Shown here: positions 1 to 5,746 of the stretch, piece after piece
Position numbering within the stretch: position 1 is the stretch's first letter
Layout of the letters: the number at the start of each line of letters is the position of its first letter
DNA from: an uncultured Finegoldia sp.
Lineage (GTDB): Bacteria > Bacillota > Clostridia > Tissierellales > Peptoniphilaceae
Assembly (NCBI RefSeq): GCF_947252345.1
Contig: NZ_CAMXVC010000026.1
Coordinates: 1 to 25,748 of the forward strand
Length of the DNA stretch: 25,748 bases
Direction of reading: 5' to 3'
Position numbers and translations under genes: made by a program
The notes under the pieces: generated by a model
The model's database searches: none
What the model saw: the letters and a program-made list of their open reading frames with translations, nothing else
What the model was told of the DNA's origin: nothing

Positions 1-1
1 A

Positions 2-121
2 TCTGGAAAAAATTGTGAAAACTCAATCGCAGAAATCCGGCCAAAATTTGACCGCGTAAGCGAAGCGTGCTTCAAATTTTAGGATTTCGAGATTAGAGTT
101 TTCCAGTTTTTGGAAGCCAGA
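2..121. repeat. Large imperfect inverted repeat
   Basis: The left arm (about 2-55) and the right arm (about 66-121) are reverse complements over most of their length. Matching blocks are tctgg, gaaaactc, gaaatcc and aaaatttga, with small indels between them. The centre is a short segment rich in gcg/cgc. Transcribed from either strand it would fold into one long hairpin. It lies beyond the end of the hydrolase gene and could act as a 3' structure, or it could be a small mobile repeat (MITE-like). No clean T-tract follows it, so it is not a classical terminator. Confidence 0.6.
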
Positions 122-189
122 CGATGCGTGTTAAACCTTTTATTCTGGTATGAAACAACGTAAATCTAGCAACAAAACCCTGCCCCTGT

Positions 190-267
190 CTACCTAGCCA
201 CGAACTCTCTAACCCCATCTAACAACTTACCCCTCACTCAAAACCTACCTACACACGAACTCTCTAA
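190..267. repeat. Short direct repeat pair downstream of hydrolase
   Basis: A 23-bp sequence at 190-212 recurs at 245-267 with two mismatches. The 14 bases cacgaactctctaa are identical in both. The copies are 55 bp apart in the non-coding stretch after the hydrolase stop codon. No function can be assigned. Confidence 0.5.
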
Positions 268-271
268 TACC

Positions 272-1006
272 TCACCTTACAAACTCATACCTCAGCACCC
301 CCGCCTTCCCCGGTTCAAGCTCCTCAACAACCTTCCCCTGGTAAAACACATAAGCGCCACCCTTCGCCCTGTCATCCTCGTCCACAAACGAATTGACAAA
401 CAACACCGGCATCGGCACAAGCTGCGATTGGTTCCTGTAGTCCTCGAACTCATTCTTATACCAATCAAGCACCGAAAAATCGACAAACACTGGCCACAAC
501 AAAACATCAGAGTCAATCATCGAAATATAAGTATACAACTTCTCATCCCAGAAGTCCCCGCAAATCAACGTCGAAAAACTCACGCCGTCCATCTTGAACA
601 AATACAACTTGCTGCCTTCCCTGTAATCGCTACACGCAGAAGGCTCCTTCCAGCCTGGACTCATCCTCCTGTAATTGTTGATAATCTCGCCACGTTTCGT
701 CACAGTCATCTGCGAAGAATAAAAAGCGCCATGGTCATTCTCAATATACCCGAACGAAATCGCAATCCCATTCTCCCTCGCAATCCTACGAACCTCAGCA
801 ATCTCGTTCGAATTTTGCGTCACCGGAACACCGACATCATCCTTGTAAACGAAACTCAAACACTCAAACCCTTGCAGAAAGCTCTCCCCAAACACGCACA
901 TATCAGCTCCATTTGCAGCCTCATCTCTCGCGTATCTCTCAATCTGCTTCAAATTAAATTCCTTATCATTCAAACGTTGCTCAACAGCGCACAAACTAAT
1001 CCTCAT
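272..1006 (-). CDS. Carbon-nitrogen hydrolase (nitrilase superfamily)
   Basis: A 244-residue protein of nitrilase-superfamily length, expected to hydrolyse a C-N bond in a small amide or carbamoyl compound in the cytoplasm. Substrate is unknown. Candidate catalytic residues are Glu41 in FGESFLQGFE, Cys149 in LICGDFWDE and Lys120 in YRRMSPGWKE. The usual YRK lysine position is Arg here, so the lysine assignment to GWK is an inference. The N-terminus MRISLCAVEQ is the typical first beta strand and there is no signal peptide. The ATG at 1006 overlaps the TGA stop of the upstream acetyltransferase gene (TGATG), indicating translational coupling. An in-frame GTG at 1009 is 8 nt from AAGGAG (1018-1023) and is an alternative start adding one residue. 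The gene is the last of a two-gene unit separated from the pilus locus by a terminator. Confidence 0.85.
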   Translation of the reverse strand: MRISLCAVEQRLNDKEFNLKQIERYARDEAANGADMCVFGESFLQGFECLSFVYKDDVGVPVTQNSNEIAEVRRIARENGIAISFGYIENDHGAFYSSQMTVTKRGEIINNYRRMSPGWKEPSACSDYREGSKLYLFKMDGVSFSTLICGDFWDEKLYTYISMIDSDVLLWPVFVDFSVLDWYKNEFEDYRNQSQLVPMPVLFVNSFVDEDDRAKGGAYVFYQGKVVEELEPGKAGVLRYEFVR

Positions 1007-1509
1007 CACTCAAAAAACTCCTTCGCATAACACAACTCACCACGAGTCTTGAAACCATCCTCGCATATCGCCATAAAATAATCATCCTCTATATAAAAAG
1101 GACACAAAATCCCAAAGTCCCTCGCCCTCGTGAAACCAAACCTCGCAAACACACCAGGCTCTCCCATCACGCAGACGAACTTCACACCACGACTCACAAG
1201 AACATCGACAGCACTTCCCACAAGTAAATCCACGTTGTCATCGTTCGAATGCTCCTCGTCAACGAAGAAAATCGACAACAACAGCCCGTCGAACTTCCTC
1301 ACACGACACCTCGTGAACACCACAATCCCACAAATCGCATCGTCGTCTTCCAACACAAACGTACAATCCTCACAGAAACTCTCCGAAGCGACAACATCCT
1401 CGAACAATTTCGCATCGCTCTTCTCCGAAAAACTGTACTCCATCTTAGAATCCACGAGCAACTCACAACATCTATCATAATCATCATCATTGTATAATCT
1501 AACTCTCAT
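1006..1509 (-). CDS. GNAT-family N-acetyltransferase, YhbS-like
   Basis: A 167-residue cytoplasmic protein. The N-terminus (MRVRLYNDDDYDRCCELL) is the usual first strand and helix of a GNAT domain. The C-terminal half, MGEPGVFARFGFTRARDFGI followed by FYIEDDYFMAI, matches the layout of YhbS-like acetyltransferases. The acetyl-CoA pyrophosphate loop, normally Q/R-x-x-G-x-G/A after VxPxxQ, is poorly conserved: the segment reads VDEEHSNDDNVDLLVGSA. Activity as an acetyltransferase is therefore uncertain. I chose the ATG at 1509 because GAGG sits 5 nt upstream. An in-frame ATG at 1539 would add ten residues but lies only a few bases after the predicted transcription start. The gene overlaps the hydrolase start by one base beyond the stop (TGATG), so the two are probably co-translated. 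Confidence 0.8.
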   Translation of the reverse strand: MRVRLYNDDDYDRCCELLVDSKMEYSFSEKSDAKLFEDVVASESFCEDCTFVLEDDDAICGIVVFTRCRVRKFDGLLLSIFFVDEEHSNDDNVDLLVGSAVDVLVSRGVKFVCVMGEPGVFARFGFTRARDFGILCPFYIEDDYFMAICEDGFKTRGELCYAKEFFE

Positions 1510-1553
1510 AAAAACCTCATCTTCATAATTTATATTCATAATTTATTACCTAA

Positions 1554-1559
1554 ATTATA
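1554..1559 (-). promoter_or_regulatory. Candidate -10 box for acetyltransferase-hydrolase unit
   Basis: A perfect TATAAT on the minus strand lies just upstream of the acetyltransferase gene and downstream of the terminator at 1590-1618. The -35 region is weak (TGGCAA-like at 18 nt spacing). Its position fits independent transcription of the two-gene unit. Confidence 0.5.
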
Positions 1560-1589
1560 TCGTAATTCACGCCAATTTGCCATTTCACG

Positions 1590-1618
1590 AAAAAAAACTG
1601 CGAGTAACCCCGCAGTTT
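1590..1618 (-). terminator. Intrinsic terminator of the pilus/sortase operon
   Basis: On the minus strand an 8-bp perfect stem, AAACTGCG pairing with CGCAGTTT (1611-1618 and 1595-1602), with an 8-nt loop is followed by a T-run reaching 1590. It is 99 bp past the stop of the third sortase gene and before the acetyltransferase promoter, so it should end the pilus operon. Confidence 0.9.
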
Positions 1619-1635
1619 GTAATTCAAATTATTCT

Positions 1636-1719
1636 CGTCGTTCAAATCAACATCGTCGTTCAAATCAACTCGTTGTTCAAATCAACATCGTCGTTCAAAT
1701 CAACTCGTCGTCCAAACTA
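1636..1719. repeat. Tandem 17/18-bp repeat, about five units
   Basis: Units cgtcgttcaaatcaacat (18 bp) and cgtcgttcaaatcaact (17 bp) alternate: 1636-1653, 1654-1670, 1671-1688, 1689-1705, then a decayed unit at 1706-1719 that covers the last codons and TAG stop of the third sortase gene. The alternation gives a 35-bp higher-order period. The mixed unit length keeps no reading frame, so it is non-coding. It lies between the sortase stop and the operon terminator. Confidence 0.85.
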
Positions 1720-2574
1720 TTTTCGATATTTTTTCAAATCTCGCACAAATCCTCTCACGCACACAGCCAGCACAGCCCACGAAATCAACGACAAAGCCAC
1801 CACCAAATAGTCGATTGCCTTTGAATTAAAATCCGCCTGTCTGCCCGTGACAGCAGAAGATTCTCTGCTGTCTTTCCTGTGCGAAGTAGAATTTCCCGCC
1901 GATTTCTCCTCAACTCTCACGCAGTTAATCAAAATCCTGCTCGTAAACGGAGGATACATAGGGTCACACGACAGTATAGTCAGCATATCCTTGCCAACAA
2001 CCGGCTTCAACTTCTCCCACTGCGAAGGATTGATGTACTCCCTGCCGATGACCTTGTACGTCAAAGTCCTCTTGTGCTCGTGAACATACACGACATCGTT
2101 CGAGTACAATTGCCCCACCTTCAACAGCATAATATCTCCGTACCAGCCCCTGTGGCCACAGATGACACTCCTAGTCGACACACCTCCGACAGGAATCGAC
2201 GTGTAATCCAATTGCGCCACGCCCTTAGCCAAATGCTCGTAGCTCGCTCCCAAGTAGATGGGCTTTTTGAAATTAATCTTCGGAATCTCCAAATACCCGA
2301 AAATCTCATCCGCACCAATCAACTTGTTGTCTTCCAGTTGGATATCCTCCGAATTGAAAGGGTCGACAATCCCCGTCTTTTTAAAATCCACCTTGGAATT
2401 GTAGTCGGCGATTTTACCCGCAAGCTCCTTTGACATCTCCTTCTGATTTTTCAGAAAACTGTCCATCAAATACCCCTGCGACACAATCTTCACCGACAAA
2501 TTGCTAAGACACACAGTCAACAGTACAATCCCCACAAACATAATAAAATAACCGATTTTTCTAGTTGAGCTCAT
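1717..2574 (-). CDS. Class C-type sortase, divergent third copy
   Basis: A 285-residue membrane-bound transpeptidase. The likely catalytic set is His141 (CGHRGW), Cys203 (LSCDP) and Arg213 (SRILI). A lid-like Asp71-Pro72-Phe73 in the N-terminal segment is the class C hallmark that covers the active site. There is an N-terminal membrane segment at about residues 8-26 and a second at 256-273, ending in a basic tail. It is clearly less similar to the two upstream sortases than they are to each other: TAHxGLP becomes CGHRGWYG, TCTP becomes SCDP, and there is a longer Ser/Lys-rich linker at 223-250. The ATG overlaps the preceding sortase gene by 14 bases, with an AAGGA-like site about 10 nt upstream. 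It probably attaches a different substrate, or does basal or tip linkage; that is inference. Confidence 0.92.
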   Translation of the reverse strand: MSSTRKIGYFIMFVGIVLLTVCLSNLSVKIVSQGYLMDSFLKNQKEMSKELAGKIADYNSKVDFKKTGIVDPFNSEDIQLEDNKLIGADEIFGYLEIPKINFKKPIYLGASYEHLAKGVAQLDYTSIPVGGVSTRSVICGHRGWYGDIMLLKVGQLYSNDVVYVHEHKRTLTYKVIGREYINPSQWEKLKPVVGKDMLTILSCDPMYPPFTSRILINCVRVEEKSAGNSTSHRKDSRESSAVTGRQADFNSKAIDYLVVALSLISWAVLAVCVRGFVRDLKKYRK

Positions 2575-3400
2575 CTTTTTTCTTCCTTCTTCTCTGTCTG
2601 ATATAATACCACAACAAAATAGCGATAATAATCGACGAAATAATCAAATAAATCTTGTACTTACCAGTCACCTGACTCACCAAATCCTTCTCCAAAGCAG
2701 CAGGGTCGTACTTCGTCCTCTCCCCACGAACCAACAACCTGTGCGAATTAATCATATACGGCGTACACGTCAACAACGTACAGTAATCCTTGCCCTCAAC
2801 GACCAAAACCTTATCGAAATCGCTCGGCTCGACAACGTAAATGTCGATTACCTTGTACGCCAACACCTCCTTGATGTTGTGAACGTAGAACACGTCGCCC
2901 TTTTTCATCTTGTTCAAATCCGTAAACAGCTTCGCCGTAGGAAGCCCCCTGTGCGCAGTCAACACACAGTGCGTACTTCTGCCACCGACAGGAAGACTCG
3001 TCCCCTCCAAGTGACCCACGCCCTTTTGCAACACCTCATCGCTAGTCCCGGCGTAAATCGGCAAATCCTGATTAATCTTCGGAATCTCGACGTGGCCCAT
3101 CTTCTCTCTGACTTCCAACATCCTTGCGTACTCGCTAATCGCATTTCGCTTTTCCTTCTCGGAATAAGGGTCGACAAGCTTACTCGGATCCAAAGTCTTA
3201 TTGTAAATCTGAGCGAGCCTAATCCTCCTGTCAATCTCCTTCTTGTCCATCATCTTCGCCCTCGTGTCGAACTCACGCACCTCGTTGTTCGCCTCGATTC
3301 GGTAGTACAACCTCGAAATCACAGGATACATCGCAATGGCAAACCCGAGCACAAAAATCAAAATGTATTTCCAATTTTCCTTCAACTTCGACCTAATCAT
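2561..3400 (-). CDS. Class C pilin-polymerising sortase, second copy
   Basis: A 279-residue sortase of the type that cleaves pilin sorting signals and joins them to a pilin lysine. His150 (LTAHRGLP), Cys212 (LLTCTP) and Arg221 (SHRLLVRG) form the catalytic set. The class C lid is Asp77-Pro78-Tyr79. Membrane segments lie at about 10-28 and 248-267, with a short basic cytoplasmic tail. I chose the ATG at 3400 because AAGAGG is 6 nt upstream; the in-frame ATG at 3406 directly abuts that site. The gene overlaps the end of the upstream sortase by 8 bases, so the pair is translationally coupled. The core is nearly identical to the upstream paralogue (GHVEIPKINQDLPIYAGTS in both), indicating tandem duplication. 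Confidence 0.95.
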   Translation of the reverse strand: MIRSKLKENWKYILIFVLGFAIAMYPVISRLYYRIEANNEVREFDTRAKMMDKKEIDRRIRLAQIYNKTLDPSKLVDPYSEKEKRNAISEYARMLEVREKMGHVEIPKINQDLPIYAGTSDEVLQKGVGHLEGTSLPVGGRSTHCVLTAHRGLPTAKLFTDLNKMKKGDVFYVHNIKEVLAYKVIDIYVVEPSDFDKVLVVEGKDYCTLLTCTPYMINSHRLLVRGERTKYDPAALEKDLVSQVTGKYKIYLIISSIIIAILLWYYIRQRRRKKKDELN

Positions 3401-4328
3401 GCTCATCCTCTTTGCTCAAATCAGTCTTGCCCGACTCACTCTTGTTCAATTCAACCTTGTTCAATTCAACCTTGCTCAATTCAACCTTGCTCAATTCCTT
3501 CAAACGCTTCCTCGCCTTTCGTTGACGATAAATCAAATACAACAAAATCGCAATGATAACCAACGACACATAGAACAAATACCTGTAAATGTAACTTGCC
3601 TTGTTGTCGGCAATCAACGTCTCATCCACAGCAGGAACGTACGGAACACGGTGACCTCTCACCAACAACCTGTGCGAATTAATCATAATCGGAGTACACG
3701 TCAACAGCGTACAATAATCGTGCCCCGGCTTAATCAACAAATCGCTGAAATTCGACGGCTCGACAATCTTAATCTGATCGACCTGATAAGCGAGAATCTC
3801 GAAAATATTGTGCACATAAAACTTGTCGCCAATCTGCAACATCTTCAAGTCCGTAAACAGCTTCGCCGTAGGAAGACCGCTGTGCGCAGTCAACACAGCA
3901 TGGGTGCTGTTGCCACCGATTGGAAGCGACGTTCCCTCCAAGTGACCCACGCCAATCTGAAGAACGTCCTCGCTAGTCCCCGCATAAATCGGCAAATCCT
4001 GATTAATCTTCGGAATCTCGACGTGGCCAATCTTCTCCTTCACTTCCAGCATCTTAGCGTACGCCTTGCGACCCTCCTCCTGATTTTTCTTATCGTAGGG
4101 GTCTTTCGTCACGACATTGTTCAAAGAATCGTTGTAGCCCTTCGCCAACGCCTTTCTCTTGGCAAGCTCCGCCTTCGACAAACCCTTAGCAGCCTTGTCG
4201 AACTCCTTGACCTGATTTGCCGAATCCACCCTGTAATAAATTCTCGAAATCACAGGATACATCATCACGCAGAACCCCAACAAAAATATCAAAATAAACA
4301 CAAAATTGTGCTTGATTTTCTTCCACAT
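3393..4328 (-). CDS. Class C pilin-polymerising sortase, first copy
   Basis: A 311-residue class C sortase and the first of three in tandem. His149 (LTAHSGLP), Cys211 (LLTCTP) and Arg220 (SHRLLVRG) are in place, and the lid is Asp76-Pro77-Tyr78. Membrane segments are at about 8-26 and 248-267. Unlike its neighbours it carries a long cytoplasmic tail (270-311) with a five-residue repeat, KVELS/KVELN/KVELN. The start is supported by GGGAAAGG about 10 nt upstream (4339-4346). It follows the minor pilin by 70 bp, with a terminator and a possible -10 box between them, so its expression may be partly uncoupled from the pilins. Substrate choice among backbone, base and tip cannot be read from sequence. 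Confidence 0.95.
   Translation of the reverse strand: MWKKIKHNFVFILIFLLGFCVMMYPVISRIYYRVDSANQVKEFDKAAKGLSKAELAKRKALAKGYNDSLNNVVTKDPYDKKNQEEGRKAYAKMLEVKEKIGHVEIPKINQDLPIYAGTSEDVLQIGVGHLEGTSLPIGGNSTHAVLTAHSGLPTAKLFTDLKMLQIGDKFYVHNIFEILAYQVDQIKIVEPSNFSDLLIKPGHDYCTLLTCTPIMINSHRLLVRGHRVPYVPAVDETLIADNKASYIYRYLFYVSLVIIAILLYLIYRQRKARKRLKELSKVELSKVELNKVELNKSESGKTDLSKEDEHD
3445..3489. repeat. 15-bp in-frame tandem repeat in sortase tail
   Basis: Three full copies of (t/c)tcaattcaaccttg at 3445-3459, 3460-3474 and 3475-3489, with degenerate partial units on both sides. It encodes the KVEL(S/N) pentapeptide repeat in the cytoplasmic tail of the first sortase. The unit resembles the non-coding 17/18-bp repeat near 1636 (both contain ttcaa-tcaac), which may reflect common origin or chance. 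Confidence 0.8.
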
Positions 4329-4363
4329 AACAATCTTACCTTTCCCATAAAACTACCACCAAA

Positions 4364-4369
4364 ATTATA
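4364..4369 (-). promoter_or_regulatory. Possible -10 box for the sortase genes
   Basis: TATAAT on the minus strand lies between the terminator at 4374-4404 and the first sortase gene. No good -35 is visible at the right spacing, so this is tentative. If real, it would give the sortases transcription independent of pilin read-through. Confidence 0.3.
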
Positions 4370-4373
4370 CTAC

Positions 4374-4404
4374 AAAAAAGTAAATCGAAAAATTCGATTT
4401 ACTT
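4374..4404 (-). terminator. Intrinsic terminator overlapping minor pilin stop
   Basis: A perfect 12-bp stem (4393-4404 with 4378-4389, AAGTAAATCGAA / TTCGATTTACTT), a 3-nt loop and a T-run to 4374 on the minus strand. The stem starts inside the last codons and stop of the minor pilin gene. It sits within the operon, so partial read-through would make sortase transcripts rarer than pilin transcripts. Confidence 0.85.
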
Positions 4405-5631
4405 AGTATAATCAACTCTTAACTTGTCATCGTAAGCAACAATTCTCCTGCCGATAATGAACAAAACAAGCCCCGCAACCATCAGCATAAAATACCCGAT
4501 GTCGCCGGTTTTTGGAATCTTTCTTCGGATGATTTTGTCGCCCGGAATCTTCCTCCTCGTGATAGTAGAATCCTTCTTGTTCTTGATAAAAATAACCGAA
4601 ATACTGTTGTCATCAGCCTGTTTTTTTATCTCGAACTCCACCGGCTCACTCAACAAAACGTAGCCCACCGGCGCCTTAATCTCAATCAAAAAATACTTCC
4701 CGAAATCCATATTCTCGACAGCGAACTTCCCATTACTGCCACTCGTCACGATGTAATCCCTGCCATCCTTCTTCACAGGACAGAACTTTCCGTCCTTGTC
4801 CTTCGTCATCACCTTGAACACAGCGCCACCCAAAGGCCTGTTGCTCTCGTCAGTCTTCATAAAATCGTGGCGACCCTTCTCGGTAGTAGTCCTGCTGTTG
4901 ACAACTCTAAGCTCCACCGACTTATCAGTAACAGTGAACTTCGTGTCCACATTCTTAATCAAATAACCCGTTGGCGCCTCTACCTCTCTGAAAATATAGT
5001 CGCCCTTTTTGATATCGTTGACGATAATCTCGCCAAACTCATTGGAAATGTAGAGCCCATCATCGCCACTCACAGCCCCATCGTCGGACTTGTGGCTGTC
5101 CTTGTTCTTAATCTCGACATACTCATTTCCACGTCTAACCAACAACTTAAACTTAGCGCCCATCAAAGTATTGCCGTTCTCATCTACCTTGATTAAACGA
5201 ACATTAGTAGACGACTCCTTCGCATTGATAGTAACATTGTTATTGTCAGTCACATCATCTGGAACATTCACGATAACAGAAGCAATCTCCTTATCACGCT
5301 TGATGCCCGAAATATCCTTCACAAAGTACGCACCACTGTCGAGCTTGTCAAACACAACAGCATTCTTCGCAAACTCCTTCACCACAGCGTTCTTGTACTT
5401 CTCATTCAACTGCTCGACCTTCAACTTGTCGAGCTTTTCAATCTCGGATTGTTTTTCATTGTCAGAAATCTTCTCATCGGAAATCTTCCACAGGCTCATC
5501 TTCCCCGTGACCTCCCCGAATTTCTCGTCCACCTTCACAGTGATGGAATAATCCCCCACAGCGAACGACACATTCGAGAGCATCAACACGGCGAAAATCA
5601 TCACCGCTACTATTTTTCGTATAATCTTCAT
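4399..5631 (-). CDS. Minor/basal pilin with Cna-B domains, IPKTG anchor
   Basis: A 410-residue secreted, wall-anchored protein. The signal peptide is residues 1-24 (MKIIRKIVAVMIFAVLMLSN, then SFA). An N-terminal domain follows to about 140, then two Cna-B/SpaA-like domains: about 144-245 with E-box FREVEAPTGY (Glu216) and 255-350 with FLIEIKAPVGY (Glu317). These Glu residues would support Lys-Asn isopeptide bonds. The sorting signal is IPKTG at 372-376, a membrane segment at 378-394 and a basic start to an unusually long tail (RRIVAYDDKLRVDYTK). RRKIP is duplicated just before the anchor. No YPK-type pilin motif is seen, which fits a base or accessory pilin and not the backbone. Its place third in the operon matches RrgC-like base pilins. 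The site AAAGG is about 8 nt before the ATG. Confidence 0.88.
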   Translation of the reverse strand: MKIIRKIVAVMIFAVLMLSNVSFAVGDYSITVKVDEKFGEVTGKMSLWKISDEKISDNEKQSEIEKLDKLKVEQLNEKYKNAVVKEFAKNAVVFDKLDSGAYFVKDISGIKRDKEIASVIVNVPDDVTDNNNVTINAKESSTNVRLIKVDENGNTLMGAKFKLLVRRGNEYVEIKNKDSHKSDDGAVSGDDGLYISNEFGEIIVNDIKKGDYIFREVEAPTGYLIKNVDTKFTVTDKSVELRVVNSRTTTEKGRHDFMKTDESNRPLGGAVFKVMTKDKDGKFCPVKKDGRDYIVTSGSNGKFAVENMDFGKYFLIEIKAPVGYVLLSEPVEFEIKKQADDNSISVIFIKNKKDSTITRRKIPGDKIIRRKIPKTGDIGYFMLMVAGLVLFIIGRRIVAYDDKLRVDYTK

Positions 5632-5673
5632 AAAAAATACCTTTCATTTGCTAGTATAATTAAATGTTATAAT

Positions 5674-5733
5674 CTTCTAAAAGTGCAAATGTTCAATTTG
5701 CACTTTTAGAAGAAGGAAAATCACTTTTCCTTC
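5674..5733 (-). promoter_or_regulatory. Two hairpins between backbone and minor pilin
   Basis: A perfect 17-bp stem (5674-5690 with 5696-5712, loop of 5) is joined directly to a second 9-bp stem (5712-5720 with 5725-5733, loop tcac). Neither is followed by a proper T-run on the minus strand, so they look like an mRNA stabilising or processing element, or a weak terminator. They could set the excess of backbone over minor pilin mRNA; this is inferred. Confidence 0.6.
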
Positions 5734-5746
5734 ATCCCATCAGAAA

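Noticed and set aside
428..1030. Plus-strand 200-codon frame opposite the hydrolase
   Set aside because: It mirrors the nitrilase gene, shows no domain features and lacks a convincing ribosome binding site.
1636..1719. CRISPR-like array
   Set aside because: Units of 17/18 bp are contiguous with no unique spacers, so it is a simple tandem repeat.
3336..4406. Long plus-strand frame (356 codons) opposite the first sortase
   Set aside because: It is antisense to a gene with complete catalytic motifs, and its sequence has no recognisable domain; it is an effect of codon bias in the sortase gene.
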